Shown here: positions 1 to 8,027 of the stretch, one piece after another
Layout of the letters: each line of letters starts with the position of its first letter
Numbering within the stretch: the first letter of the stretch is position 1
From: Actinokineospora xionganensis
GTDB taxonomy: Bacteria; Actinomycetota; Actinomycetes; Mycobacteriales; Pseudonocardiaceae
Assembly (NCBI RefSeq): GCF_014323725.1
Contig: NZ_JABVED010000003.1
Coordinates: 124,001-188,000 of the forward strand
Direction: 5' to 3'
Length of the DNA stretch: 64,000 bases
Position numbers and translations under genes: made by a program
Notes under the pieces: model-generated
What the model was told of the DNA's origin: nothing
The model's input: only the letters and a program-made list of their open reading frames with translations
Database searches by the model: none

Positions 1-1
1 C

Positions 2-718
2 GGACGGCTCACCGAACTCGTCCGTGAACGGCGGCAGGGGCGGAGCAGCGCGGCCGATGTCGCCGCGTCGGCGCTGCGCGACCTCATCATGGAAGGCGCG
101 CTGCCGCCGGGCAGCAGGGTCACCGAAGAGGCCTTCATGGCGCCGCTGGAGGTCTCCCGCAACACCCTGCGCGAGGCGTTCCGGCTGCTCACCCACGAGA
201 AGCTGTTGGTGCACAAGCTCAACCGCGGCGTGTTCGTGCGCAGCCTGGTCCGCGCCGACGTCCGCGACCTCTACCGGGTCCGCAAGGTCGTCGAGTGCGC
301 GGCGCTGGGGCAGGCGACCGAAGCCGGGATCGAGCGGATGACCGCGGCCGTGGAACGCGGTGAGCGGGCCGCCGCCGAAGGCCGCTGGGTCGACGTCGGC
401 ACCGCCAACATCCGTTTCCACCAAGCGATCGTGAGCCTGGTCGGCAGCCCCCGGCTCGACGAGATGATGCGCCAGGTCGGCGCCGAACTACGGCTCGGCT
501 TCCACGAGATGGGCGACGCGCGCTCGTTCCACGAGGGCTATCTGCGGCGCAACCGCGAGATCCTCGACCGACTCAGGGGCGGCGAGCCGGAGCGCGCGGA
601 GGAACTGCTGCGCCAGTACCTCGACGACGCCGAGCGTGAGATGTTCGACGCATTCCTCGCGCGCGATGGGAAACTGGCTGGTCAGCCTCCCCGGAATTCC
701 GAGTCTGGGTCACCTTGA
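2..718 (+). CDS. GntR-family transcriptional regulator (FadR/FCD type), 5' end cut off
   Basis: Open reading frame running in from the left edge. The visible N-terminus carries a winged-helix GntR DNA-binding domain (about the first 75 residues, including EVSRNTLREAFRLL as recognition helix region and the wing NRGVFVR). An all-helical FCD ligand-binding domain follows, with the metal/ligand-type Asp and His of DVGTANIRFHQAIV. FCD regulators usually bind small organic acids and repress neighbouring catabolic or transport genes; the target here is not visible. No start codon with a ribosome site is seen before the internal ATG at 89, and homology begins upstream of it (ADVAASALRDLI), so the true start is probably outside the window. 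Family assignment is firm, ligand unknown. Confidence 0.85.
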   Translation, partial: GRLTELVRERRQGRSSAADVAASALRDLIMEGALPPGSRVTEEAFMAPLEVSRNTLREAFRLLTHEKLLVHKLNRGVFVRSLVRADVRDLYRVRKVVECAALGQATEAGIERMTAAVERGERAAAEGRWVDVGTANIRFHQAIVSLVGSPRLDEMMRQVGAELRLGFHEMGDARSFHEGYLRRNREILDRLRGGEPERAEELLRQYLDDAEREMFDAFLARDGKLAGQPPRNSESGSP

Positions 719-837
719 GATGACGGGCGCGGCTCCGCGCGAGCCGTGGTCGTGTTCGTCACGGTCCCCTCAGGCGGCGGTCGGTCGCGGCTTGTTTGTC
801 AGACGTGGCCTAGTGTTCCCAGCGTGGGATGTAAACG

Positions 838-1593
838 ATGACTGTCTGGGAAGCCATCGCCGTCGTGCTGGCCGGAGTCTTCGCGGGCGGGATCAACACC
901 GTCGTCGGCTCCGGCACGCTGATCACTTTCCCGGTGCTGCTCGCGGTCGGGTTCCCCCCGGTCGTGGCCAACGTGTCCAACACGCTGGGCCTGGTGCCGG
1001 GGTCGATCACCGGCGCCATCGGCTACCGGCGTGAACTCGCCGGACAACTCCCGCGGCTGCTGCGGCTTGGTGCGGCGTCCTTTGTCGGCGGTGTCGTGGG
1101 CGCGGTCCTGCTGCTGGTCCTGCCGCCCGGCGCCTTCGAGACGATCGTCCCGATCCTCATCGGGCTCGCGCTGGTGCTGGTCATCCTGCAGCCGTGGCTG
1201 GCCCGCAAGCTGACCGAGCGGCAAGGGGAGCGGCATGTCCACGGCGGGCTCGCGCTCATCGCCGGAGTCTTCGCCAGCGGCATCTACGGCGGCTACTTCG
1301 GTGCCGCGCAAGGGGTTCTGCTGCTCGCGCTGATGGGCATCCTCATGGACGAGAGCCTGCAGCGGATCAACGCGGTCAAGAACGTGCTCGCGGCCATCGT
1401 CAACCTGGTGGCGGGCATCGTGTTCATCTTCGTCGCCGACGTGGCCTGGGACGCGGTCGCGCTGGTCGCCGTCGGCGCCATCGTCGGCGGGCTCATCGGC
1501 GCGAAGATCGGCCGCAAGCTGTCGCCCACGGTCCTGCGCGCGGTGATCGTCCTGGTCGGCCTGGCCGCGATCTTCCAGCTGCTGACCCGGTGA
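838..1593 (+). CDS. TSUP-family (TauE/SafE) membrane permease
   Basis: A 251-residue polytopic membrane protein with about eight hydrophobic segments in two repeats. It carries the TSUP signature GGINTVVGSGTLITFP near residue 18 and its second-half counterpart GIYGGYFGAAQGV around residue 145. TSUP proteins export or import sulfur compounds and small organic anions such as sulfite, sulfoacetate or taurine derivatives. The substrate cannot be told from sequence. It stands alone about 120 bp after the GntR gene and is followed by a strong bidirectional hairpin, so it is probably its own transcription unit; control by the upstream GntR protein is possible but only inferred from position. The ATG start lacks a clear Shine-Dalgarno. 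Confidence 0.88.
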   Translation: MTVWEAIAVVLAGVFAGGINTVVGSGTLITFPVLLAVGFPPVVANVSNTLGLVPGSITGAIGYRRELAGQLPRLLRLGAASFVGGVVGAVLLLVLPPGAFETIVPILIGLALVLVILQPWLARKLTERQGERHVHGGLALIAGVFASGIYGGYFGAAQGVLLLALMGILMDESLQRINAVKNVLAAIVNLVAGIVFIFVADVAWDAVALVAVGAIVGGLIGAKIGRKLSPTVLRAVIVLVGLAAIFQLLTR

Positions 1594-1620
1594 CGGCGTG
1601 TCCACTAAGGACACGCCGTC
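1592..1620. terminator. bidirectional hairpin terminator
   Basis: Perfect 12-bp stem (GACGGCGTGTCC, 1592-1603, with its complement 1609-1620) around a 5-nt ACTAA loop. It starts within the stop codon of the permease gene and sits 10 bp from the end of the convergent aminotransferase gene, so it can serve both. There is no U-tract, as is usual in high-GC actinobacteria. Confidence 0.8.
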
Positions 1621-1630
1621 GCCGGCCTGA

Positions 1631-2698
1631 TCAGCGTGGGAAGGACGTGGCGGCGGCCAGGAAGGCGTCGTTCTCCTCGGGCGTGCTGATGGTGACGCGC
1701 GCGCCTTCGCCGACGAACGCGCGGACGACCACCTTGTGCGACAGGCAGTGCTCGTTGAACGCCGCGGTCCGCTCACCGAGCGGCAGCCACACGAAGTTGG
1801 CCTCGGTCACCGGAACCTCATAGCCCGCCTCGATCAGCGCCGCCCGCACCCTGCCGCGCTCGCCGACGATGTCGCGGCAGCGGGCCAGCAGTTCGTCCTC
1901 GGCGTCGAGCGAGGCGATCGCGGCGACCTGGGCGACCATGTTGACCGCGAACGGCACGAACACCTTGCGGACCGCGGCCGTCACCGCCTCAGGCGCGATG
2001 AGGTAGCCCACGCGAAGCCCGGCGAGGCCGTACGCCTTGGAGAAGGTGCGCAGCACGGCGACGTTGTCGCGGCCCGCGGCCCACTGCTCCTTGGCCAGTT
2101 CCACCCCGTCGGCGATGTCCGGGTTCTCGACGAACTCGCCGTACGCCTCGTCGATGATGATCAGCACATCATCGGGCACCGCGGCGATGAACCGCTCGAT
2201 CGCGGCCTTCGGGTGCGCGGTCCCGGTCGGGTTGTTCGGGTTGCACAAGTAGATCAGCCGTGTCTTTGGCGTCACCGCGGCGGCCATCGCGTCGAGGTCC
2301 AGCTCGTGGCCCTCGGTCAGCGGGACCCGCACCTGGGCGGCGCCGACGACCTGGGTGATGATCGGGTAGGCCTCGAACGAGCGCCACGCGAACATGACCT
2401 CGTCGTCGGGCGTGCAGGTCGCCTGGACGAGTTGCTGGCACAGTGTCACCGAGCCGCAGCCTACGGCGACCTGGTCCTCGCTGACGTCGAGCTTGCGGGC
2501 CAGCCGTGCGACCAGTTCGCCCGCGCCGCTGTCCGGATAGCGGTTGATGTGGCCCGCCGCCTGGGCGATCGCCTCGACCACGCTCGGCAGCGGGCCGAGC
2601 GACACCTCGTTGCTGGCGAGCTTGATCGCGCCCGGGATGGACCGACCCGGCACGTAACCGGGCAGGGCGTCCAGATCGGCGCGAGTACGCACACTCAT
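1631..2698 (-). CDS. pat: histidinol-phosphate/aromatic aminotransferase, class I/II PLP enzyme
   Basis: A 355-residue fold-type I aminotransferase. PLP-site features are visible: CNPNNPTGT (about 152-160), DEAYGEF (about 183) with the cofactor-binding Asp/Tyr, and the Schiff-base lysine in TFSKAYGLAGLRVGY (about 218-232). The short N-terminus (LPGYVPGRS followed by KLASNE) is typical of the HisC-like Pat branch, which in actinobacteria makes phenylalanine or tyrosine from the keto acids rather than acting in a his operon. No his genes are nearby, which favours the aromatic role; a histidinol-phosphate role cannot be excluded. A prephenate dehydrogenase gene lies at 19.1-20.1 kb. Family very sure, substrate less so. 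Confidence 0.88.
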   Translation of the reverse strand: MSVRTRADLDALPGYVPGRSIPGAIKLASNEVSLGPLPSVVEAIAQAAGHINRYPDSGAGELVARLARKLDVSEDQVAVGCGSVTLCQQLVQATCTPDDEVMFAWRSFEAYPIITQVVGAAQVRVPLTEGHELDLDAMAAAVTPKTRLIYLCNPNNPTGTAHPKAAIERFIAAVPDDVLIIIDEAYGEFVENPDIADGVELAKEQWAAGRDNVAVLRTFSKAYGLAGLRVGYLIAPEAVTAAVRKVFVPFAVNMVAQVAAIASLDAEDELLARCRDIVGERGRVRAALIEAGYEVPVTEANFVWLPLGERTAAFNEHCLSHKVVVRAFVGEGARVTISTPEENDAFLAAATSFPR

Positions 2699-2817
2699 CG
2701 AAGCTCCTCGTCGTCACAGGGGCGGCGACGCTGCCGCTGCCCCGAATCTAGTCCGACACGGCGGGTGAGCGTGTGATCACGTTGACGAGGACACACCTAC
2801 CCATGGTTGGCTTGGTC

Positions 2818-3483
2818 ATGGCCCAGACCCGCACCGAGGACTTCCGGCTGGCCGATGGCCGCGCGCTGCGCCTCACCTACGCCGAACCCGACCGAGTGAC
2901 CCGCGGCGGACTCGTCGTGCTGCACGAAGCCCGCGGCATCACCGAAGCCGTGCTCGCCATGGTCGCCGGGCTGGCCGCAGAGGGGTGGCTGATCGTGGTC
3001 CCGCACCTCTACGAAGGCGGGTCGGCGGAGGTCGACCACGCGGAGGCCCGCGACAAGGTCAGCGAACTGTCCGGGCAATCCGTGCTCGCCGCGACCGACA
3101 TCGCGTTCGCCTGGCTCGCCGAGCGCAAGGTGAACCTCGACCGGATCGGCGTCATCGGCTTCGAACTCGGCGGCGCGGTGGCCCTTGTCGTCGCCGCCAG
3201 CCGCACGATCGGCGCGGCGGTGACCGTCGCGGGCGGCGGGATCATCGAGCCGCTGTCGGCCGGTCTGCCCCCGTTGATCGAGGTGGCCGCGGACCTGCGG
3301 GTCCCGTGGCTGGGGCTCTACCGCACCGAGGGCGACGACATCACCGAGCAGCAGGTCGAGAAGCTGCGCGACGCGGCGGCGACCGCCTCGGTCGCCACCG
3401 ATGTGGTCCGCTTCGCCTTCGAGACCGGCGGTTTCGAGGCCTGGCAGCGCGCCCTCAACTGGTTCGACGCGCACCTGCGCTGA
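2818..3483 (+). CDS. dienelactone hydrolase-like protein lacking catalytic residues
   Basis: Alpha/beta-hydrolase fold protein of the dienelactone hydrolase family (about 221 residues from ATG 2818; ATG 2803 and GTG 2773 are in frame, but homology starts at MAQTRTEDF). The family nucleophile lies in G-x-C-x-G-G, but here the motif reads GFELGG, so the Cys/Ser is replaced by Glu. The usual C-terminal G-x-G-H-G-F reads ETGGFEAW, so the catalytic His also appears missing, while LHEARGI keeps the conserved Glu. The protein is therefore probably not a classical DLH; it may be a non-catalytic binder or use another mechanism. It is followed by a 10-bp hairpin and faces the CoA-transferase operon. 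Confidence 0.8.
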   Translation: MAQTRTEDFRLADGRALRLTYAEPDRVTRGGLVVLHEARGITEAVLAMVAGLAAEGWLIVVPHLYEGGSAEVDHAEARDKVSELSGQSVLAATDIAFAWLAERKVNLDRIGVIGFELGGAVALVVAASRTIGAAVTVAGGGIIEPLSAGLPPLIEVAADLRVPWLGLYRTEGDDITEQQVEKLRDAAATASVATDVVRFAFETGGFEAWQRALNWFDAHLR

Positions 3484-3510
3484 CCTGGCGGGGGTTCCCA
3501 CCCCGCCAGG
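3484..3510. terminator. hairpin terminator after DLH-like gene
   Basis: Perfect 10-bp stem CCTGGCGGGG (3484-3493) with CCCCGCCAGG (3501-3510) and a 7-nt loop. It begins directly after the stop codon and is followed by a degenerate tandem repeat, then the convergent CoA-transferase gene. Confidence 0.75.
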
Positions 3511-3515
3511 CCCGC

Positions 3516-3575
3516 GAGTCCCACGTTCACAACATCGAGTTCACCGTTCAGAACGATGAGTTCGCAGTTCAGACC
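3516..3575. repeat. three degenerate 18-bp units, 21-bp period
   Basis: Three head-to-tail units (3516-3533, 3537-3554, 3558-3575) with 3-nt spacers ATC and GAT. They read GAGTCCCACGTTCACAAC, GAGTTCACCGTTCAGAAC and GAGTTCGCAGTTCAGACC. Each is a diverged form of GAGTCCAACGTTCAGAAC, the unit of the large repeat at 35040-35309, with the same 21-bp period. The last unit contains the stop codon of the convergent CoA-transferase subunit B gene (3569-3571). Confidence 0.75.
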
Positions 3576-4231
3576 GCGACGGCCATCTCGACGACGTCCG
3601 AGCCGACGGTGAGCTCGGGCTCGGTCTTCTCGCGCACCTCGTCGACACTCACGCCCGGCGCGGTCTCGCGCAGGACGAGGCCGTCGGCGGTGATGTCGAT
3701 GACCGCGAGGTCGGTGATGATCCGCTGCGCCACCCGAAGACCGGTGTAGGGCAGCGAGCACTCGTTGACGATCTTGTACGAGCCGTCCTTGGCGACGTGC
3801 TCCATCAGCACGACGACGTGCTTGGCGCCGTGCACCAGGTCCATCGCGCCGCCCATGCCCTTGACCATCTTGCCGGGGATCATCCAGTTGGCGATGTCAC
3901 CGACCTTGGACACCTGCATGGCGCCCAGGATCGCCGCGTCGACCTTGCCGCCGCGGATCATGCCGAACGACGCGGCGGAGTCGAAGAACGAGGCGCCCTT
4001 GCGCAGGGTGACCGTCTCCTTGCCCGCGTTGATCAGGTCGGGGCTCTCCTCGCCGTCGTACGGGTACGCGCCGACGCCGAGGATGCCGTTCTCCGACTGC
4101 AGCACGATCTCGACGTCGTCGGGCACGTAGTTCGGGACCAGGGTGGGAAGGCCGATGCCGAGGTTGACGTACGAGCCGTCCGACAGCTCGGCGGCCGCGC
4201 GGGCGGCCATCTGCTCACGGGTCAGTGCCAT
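3569..4231 (-). CDS. 3-oxoacid CoA-transferase, subunit B
   Basis: A 220-residue CoA-transferase family I beta subunit. It carries the hallmark active-site region SENGILGVG around residue 72, whose Glu forms the acyl-glutamyl/CoA thioester intermediate, and the N-terminal [11 protein letters not shown] loop. With subunit A it transfers CoA from succinyl-CoA (or acetyl-CoA) to a 3-oxoacid such as acetoacetate or 3-oxoadipate. The two subunits are adjacent with a 3-nt gap, subunit A first, as in scoAB, pcaIJ and atoDA operons. No aromatic ring-cleavage genes are nearby, so ketone body (acetoacetate) use is more likely than 3-oxoadipate, but this is inference. Confidence 0.9.
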   Translation of the reverse strand: MALTREQMAARAAAELSDGSYVNLGIGLPTLVPNYVPDDVEIVLQSENGILGVGAYPYDGEESPDLINAGKETVTLRKGASFFDSAASFGMIRGGKVDAAILGAMQVSKVGDIANWMIPGKMVKGMGGAMDLVHGAKHVVVLMEHVAKDGSYKIVNECSLPYTGLRVAQRIITDLAVIDITADGLVLRETAPGVSVDEVREKTEPELTVGSDVVEMAVAV

Positions 4232-4234
4232 GGC

Positions 4235-5002
4235 TCAGGCCTCCAGCTTCGGACGGACGGTGCGGCGCTCGATGCGCTTGTCGGCGGCCTGCTCCGCGGT
4301 CAGCGGGACGACCCGCTGGATGAAAATGCCGGGCAGGTGGACCTCGTTGGGGGCCAGCTCACCCGGCTCGACGAGCTCCTCGACCTCGGCGATGCTGATC
4401 CGGCCCGCCTGGGCGCAGAGCGGGTTGAAGTTCTGCGCGGAATCGCGGAACACGAGGTTGCCGTGCCGATCACCCTTCCACGCCCGAACGAGGCCGAAGT
4501 CGCACACGATGGCGTGCTCCAGCACGTAGTCCAGCCCGTCGAACTCGCGAACCTCCTTGGGCGGCGAGGCCACGGAAACGTTGCCCTCGCTGTCGTAACG
4601 CCAAGGGACCCCGCCGTCGGCCACCTGCGTGCCGACCCCGGTCCGCGTGTAGAACGCGGGGATCCCGGCGCCACCGGCCCGCAGCCGCTCGGCCAGTGTG
4701 CCCTGCGGGGTCAGCTCGACCTCCAGCTCGCCGGACAGGTACTGGCGGGCGAACTCCTTGTTCTCGCCGACGTAGGAGCTCGTCATCCGCGCGATCCGAC
4801 GCTCCCGGAGAAGCAGCCCCAGACCCCAGTCGTCGACCCCACAGTTGTTGGACGCCACGTCCAGTCCCGTCACGCCTTTGGCGAGCAAGGCCTGAATCAG
4901 CACGCTCGGGATGCCGCACAACCCGAACCCGCCCACGGCCAGGCTCGCGTTGTCCGGGATATCGGCGACCGCATCGGCGGCGCTGCGGACGACTTTGTCC
5001 AT
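4235..5002 (-). CDS. 3-oxoacid CoA-transferase, subunit A
   Basis: Alpha subunit of the CoA transferase (255 residues from the ATG at 5002). The conserved N-terminus [20 protein letters not shown] leads to the glycine-rich CoA-binding loop [16 protein letters not shown] 5002 is chosen over the in-frame upstream codon at 5029 because AAGGAGGGG lies just before it and homologues begin with this Met. It is the first gene of a two-gene operon with subunit B; the promoter should lie in 5003-5210, in the gap before the divergent tRNA genes. Confidence 0.9.
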   Translation of the reverse strand: MDKVVRSAADAVADIPDNASLAVGGFGLCGIPSVLIQALLAKGVTGLDVASNNCGVDDWGLGLLLRERRIARMTSSYVGENKEFARQYLSGELEVELTPQGTLAERLRAGGAGIPAFYTRTGVGTQVADGGVPWRYDSEGNVSVASPPKEVREFDGLDYVLEHAIVCDFGLVRAWKGDRHGNLVFRDSAQNFNPLCAQAGRISIAEVEELVEPGELAPNEVHLPGIFIQRVVPLTAEQAADKRIERRTVRPKLEA

Positions 5003-5211
5003 GTGTGCCCCTCCTTCTGGGTGTGGCAATCGCGACTCTAGCGGGGGCGGCGCGGGTGTCGATGTGGCTGAGGACCACCATCCTGGGCTACGGGTGTGGG
5101 CAGGTGCGGTTTGGTGGGCTTGACCAGCGGGTTTGCTGTTCAGAGGGGGGCGTTTTGCCTCTCACCTGGGGGCCTGTGTAGTCTTATCGCCGAGCGGCTT
5201 GGGGCTCCCCG

Positions 5212-5301
5212 GGAGGCTTCGCCTAGTCTGGTCTATGGCGCCGCACTGCTAATGCGGTTTGGGGTAACCCCCCATCCCGGGTTCAAATCCCGGAGCCTCC
5301 G
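5212..5301 (+). tRNA. tRNA-Ser(GCU)
   Basis: Full cloverleaf with long variable arm. Acceptor GGAGGCT (5212-5218) pairs with AGCCTCC (5294-5300), discriminator G5301. The anticodon stem CCGCA/TGCGG encloses loop CTGCTAA with anticodon GCT at 5248-5250, and the T loop reads GTTCAAATC. CCA is not encoded. It reads AGC and AGU serine codons. Confidence 0.95.
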
Positions 5302-5336
5302 CTGTACCACTCGGCTCGCCGAGCACAACTGAACAC

Positions 5337-5409
5337 GCGCCCGTAGCTCAACGGATAGAGCATCTGACTACGGATCAGAAGGTTAGGGGTTCGAATCCCT
5401 TCGGGCGCA
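5337..5409 (+). tRNA. tRNA-Arg(ACG)
   Basis: Acceptor GCGCCCG (5337-5343) pairs with CGGGCGC (5402-5408), discriminator A5409, with encoded CCA at 5410-5412. The anticodon stem TCTGA/TCAGA encloses loop CTACGGA with anticodon ACG at 5370-5372, and the T loop reads TTCGAAT. A34 is the substrate for deamination to inosine by TadA, whose gene is at 21896-22351. It lies 35 nt after tRNA-Ser(GCU), probably cotranscribed. Confidence 0.95.
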
Positions 5410-5414
5410 CCAAG

Positions 5415-5441
5415 GACCCAGGTCGATGACCTGGGTCTTTT
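5415..5441 (+). terminator. intrinsic terminator of the tRNA operon
   Basis: Perfect 10-bp stem GACCCAGGTC (5415-5424) with GACCTGGGTC (5428-5437), loop GAT, followed by TTTT. It lies directly after the tRNA-Arg CCA end. Confidence 0.88.
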
Positions 5442-5853
5442 GCTTGGGTGCCGTCGTTGCCATTTTTGGCCGGATTTCACTCGGACCCGGAGCCGCCGCA
5501 TCGAGAGCCTCGAAGTTCGTCCGCGACATCCGATCTCGGCGCATGCGGTCGTTCCCGGGGCACCGATGGATGCGACTGATCGAGAACATCCGTGATCTGC
5601 CGATCGGTCTTGCTTCGGCAGTCCGCGGGGTGAGGGGTTTGGTGGTTCAGGTGGGCGCGGATGGTGGTCGACGCCCGTCGGGCACTTGGCCCGGTTGGTG
5701 TACTTACAATGGTTGGTGCTGATCGGTGAGATGCGGTGTGGAAGAAAAGCTGTTGTGAGGTAACAGATTCCTCCATCTTGACCAGCATCGAGGAATCCTG
5801 GGTCCGTCCTGTAGATCACTCGGGCAGAACTGCCGTTAATGTCCACGATGGAC
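5442..5853. other. gene-less stretch after tRNA-Arg
   Basis: About 410 bp with no recognisable gene on either strand. Open frames here are short, have no ribosome site and have compositions typical of shadow frames. A somewhat A+T-richer patch (about 5700-5800) contains TACAAT and GAAGAAAAGCTGTTGTGAGG. No integrase, IS end or repeated tRNA 3' segment was found, although tRNA 3' ends are common integration sites. Confidence 0.5.
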
Positions 5854-6321
5854 TTAGGCGGCTCCGGCGATGGCGTCGCGGCCGAGGAGTTCGGCGGTTT
5901 CGGGGGTCAGCAGTCTGCCCGCTACGTCGGGGTCGCAGCCGATTCGGCCCAGGCGGGCGCGGATGGCGGCGGGGGAGCGGCCGCGGGCCTTGGCCAACTC
6001 GCGGATCGCGGTGGTGGCTGGGGTCGAGGATGGTTGGCTGAGCCAGTCTTCGCGTAGGGAGGCGTCGTCGTCGGGGGTCCAGCGGGCGTGGGAGTTGGCG
6101 ACCCGGGGGCGGGCCTTGCCCTCGAAGATGGCGATCGTCGCCAGGGCCTGGCGGACCAGGCCCGCCGCTTCCGTGGCGGCGCCCGGGGGCAGGCGGATCG
6201 ATCCCTCGGCGACGATATCGCCGTTCTCGGCGGCGCCGATGAGTTCCAGGGACGTGGGGGACGCGGTCAGGGCGTAGGTGACGCCGTGGACGGTGCTCGT
6301 GTATTCCATGGTGAATGCCAT
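5854..6321 (-). CDS. hypothetical protein with C-terminal SANT/Myb-like helical domain
   Basis: A 155-residue unknown. The first 60 residues are beta-rich (MEYTSTVHGVTYALTASPTS, then EGSIRLPPGAA). The C-terminal part RWTPDDDASLREDWLSQP followed by AIRELAKARGRSPAAIRARL matches the small Myb/SANT-like helix-turn-helix appended to some bacterial helicases and unknown proteins, where GRSxxAIRxRLxxLG is the recognition helix. A DNA- or protein-binding role is inferred. The start could be ATG 6321 or ATG 6309; neither has a clear ribosome site. Codon pattern and domain make it a real gene. Confidence 0.65.
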   Translation of the reverse strand: MAFTMEYTSTVHGVTYALTASPTSLELIGAAENGDIVAEGSIRLPPGAATEAAGLVRQALATIAIFEGKARPRVANSHARWTPDDDASLREDWLSQPSSTPATTAIRELAKARGRSPAAIRARLGRIGCDPDVAGRLLTPETAELLGRDAIAGAA

Positions 6322-6372
6322 GTGGTCACGTTACGTCGCCGGGCCGATACGGCGCGGAAGTTGTCCACAGGG

Positions 6373-6549
6373 TCAGGTTCGGCCGTCTTTGCCCAGGTGG
6401 TGCGGGGTGCGGTCGTCGACGTCGAAGTCCACGGGGCGCTCGCGTTCCTCACGGAGGATGGTCGTGAGTGTCTGGTTGGCTCGGCGCAGGCGCCAGATGA
6501 GGAAGGCCGCGATCAGTGCCGCGGTCACGATCCACAATGTCGCCGTCAT
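6373..6549 (-). CDS. small single-pass membrane protein
   Basis: A 58-residue protein starting at the ATG at 6549 (MTATLWIVTAALIAAFLIW), with one N-terminal membrane helix followed by a charged cytoplasmic tail (RLRRANQTLTTILREERER). The frame stays open upstream to 6678, but that part is low in hydrophobicity and has no start signal. No function is recognisable. It sits between the Myb-like gene and the MFS gene, all on the minus strand. Confidence 0.5.
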   Translation of the reverse strand: MTATLWIVTAALIAAFLIWRLRRANQTLTTILREERERPVDFDVDDRTPHHLGKDGRT

Positions 6550-6684
6550 GCCGATCAACTCGCCTCGCCCTAGGCCCTGATCTGAAGGTTCCCACTGGAC
6601 CGGGTGTCGAAACAGCACATTTGGGTCATTGCCGGTTGGGATCAACGGATTCCGCTCCAACGGAGCAACGTAGTACACCGTGTG

Positions 6685-7935
6685 TCACGGAAGTTCGGCC
6701 CCAATGGCCTCTTCGGGGGTCGGGTGGACCGTCTTCTTCTCGGACTTGGCAGGCAGCGTCTCCCGGGCGGGCAGCCACACCAGGGCCGCGGCCAGCGACA
6801 GCGCGCCGGTGGCGATGAAGGCGGCGGTGTAGGACAGCTGGTCCGCGAGTATGCCCGCGATGATCGGGCCGAGGATGGCCCCGATGTCGGCGACCATCTG
6901 GAACGATGCCAGGACCTGGCCGCCGCGCGCCTTGCCGATGACGTCGGCGACGGCGGCGCTCTGCGGCGGGCTCAGGATGCCGGTCCCGATCCCCGCGATG
7001 GCCGTGACCAGCAGGAACGCCGGCACTGACGTGGTGTAGCCGATCGAGATCGTGGCCAGGCCCGCGACCGTCAGCCCGATGAGCACCGGCGGTTTGCGCC
7101 CCCACCGGTCCGACAGCCTGCCGGAGAACATCAGCATCGCGACGTTGCCCGCGGCGAACACGGCGAGCGCCGTCCCCGCGAAGGAGTCCTCTTTGTTCAA
7201 CACCTCGGTGATGAACAGCGGCACCAGCGAGACCCGGACGCCGAACGCGGCCCAGCCGTTGGCGAAGTTCGAGGCCAGGGCTGCCCGGTAGCCGCTGTCG
7301 CGCAGCGCGGTCCGCAGCGGCATGCCGGGCTGCGGGTCGTCGTTCGCCGACGCGATGAGGGTTGAGTTCCGCAGCGCCAGCCACACGATGAGGATCGCGA
7401 CGACAAGCGCGGCCGCGTAGGCGAGGAACGGCGCGCGCAGCGAGATGGTGATCAGGCCGCCGCCGACGAGGGGGCCGACGACGGTGCCCAGCAGGAAGCT
7501 GGTGCCCCACAGCCCGGTGGCCTTGCCGCGGACCCCGGCCGGGGTCAGGTGGATGAGCAGCGCGATGCCGGACACGGTGAACATCGTGGAGCCAATGCCG
7601 CCGAGCGCCCGCACGGTCACCAGTTGCCAGTAGTCGTTGGCGAACGCGCAGGCCCCGGTGCTGGCCGCCACGATCCACAGGCCGATCAGATACACCCGAC
7701 GCTCGCCGATCCGGCTGAGCAGAGCGCCCGCGGCGGGGGCGAAGACTAATCGGGCCACCGCGAAGGCGCTGACCACAATGGACGCGGCGGTCACGCTGAC
7801 GTTGAAGCTGCGGGCGAAGGTCGGCAGCGCGGGCGCCACCAGACCGAAGCCGATGGCGATCACGAAGTTGGCCGAGACCAGCACCCACACTTCACGGGGG
7901 AGGGTCTCGGGCCGTTCCAACGTTGCAACCGACAC
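6685..7935 (-). CDS. MFS transporter (DHA1-like drug/metabolite exporter)
   Basis: A 416-residue major facilitator with 12 predicted membrane helices. The loop 2-3 motif A appears as GALLSRIGERRVYLIG (about 69-84) and repeats in the second half as GRLSDRWGRKPPVLIG (about 271-286). Motif C-like GPLVGGGL in helix 5 points to a proton-driven exporter of the DHA1/TetA-like group. Starts at GTG 7935 after a G-rich stretch. The substrate is unknown and no regulator is adjacent. Confidence 0.88.
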   Translation of the reverse strand: MSVATLERPETLPREVWVLVSANFVIAIGFGLVAPALPTFARSFNVSVTAASIVVSAFAVARLVFAPAAGALLSRIGERRVYLIGLWIVAASTGACAFANDYWQLVTVRALGGIGSTMFTVSGIALLIHLTPAGVRGKATGLWGTSFLLGTVVGPLVGGGLITISLRAPFLAYAAALVVAILIVWLALRNSTLIASANDDPQPGMPLRTALRDSGYRAALASNFANGWAAFGVRVSLVPLFITEVLNKEDSFAGTALAVFAAGNVAMLMFSGRLSDRWGRKPPVLIGLTVAGLATISIGYTTSVPAFLLVTAIAGIGTGILSPPQSAAVADVIGKARGGQVLASFQMVADIGAILGPIIAGILADQLSYTAAFIATGALSLAAALVWLPARETLPAKSEKKTVHPTPEEAIGAELP

Positions 7936-8027
7936 CCGAGACCGCCCCCAGAGAAGTTGTTCAGCGCGCGCACTGTAGGTCGGGATGACCTGATCGGGTC
8001 AACCCGTTTACCCGCGCGCGCATTCCG

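Noticed and set aside
5426-5722. Open frame after the tRNA-Arg terminator
   Set aside because: No ribosome site or family similarity, it starts inside the terminator stem, and the composition is unlike neighbouring proteins.
5337-5853. Integrative element inserted at tRNA-Arg(ACG)
   Set aside because: No integrase, no repeated tRNA 3' end and no change into foreign genes; only about 410 bp without genes.
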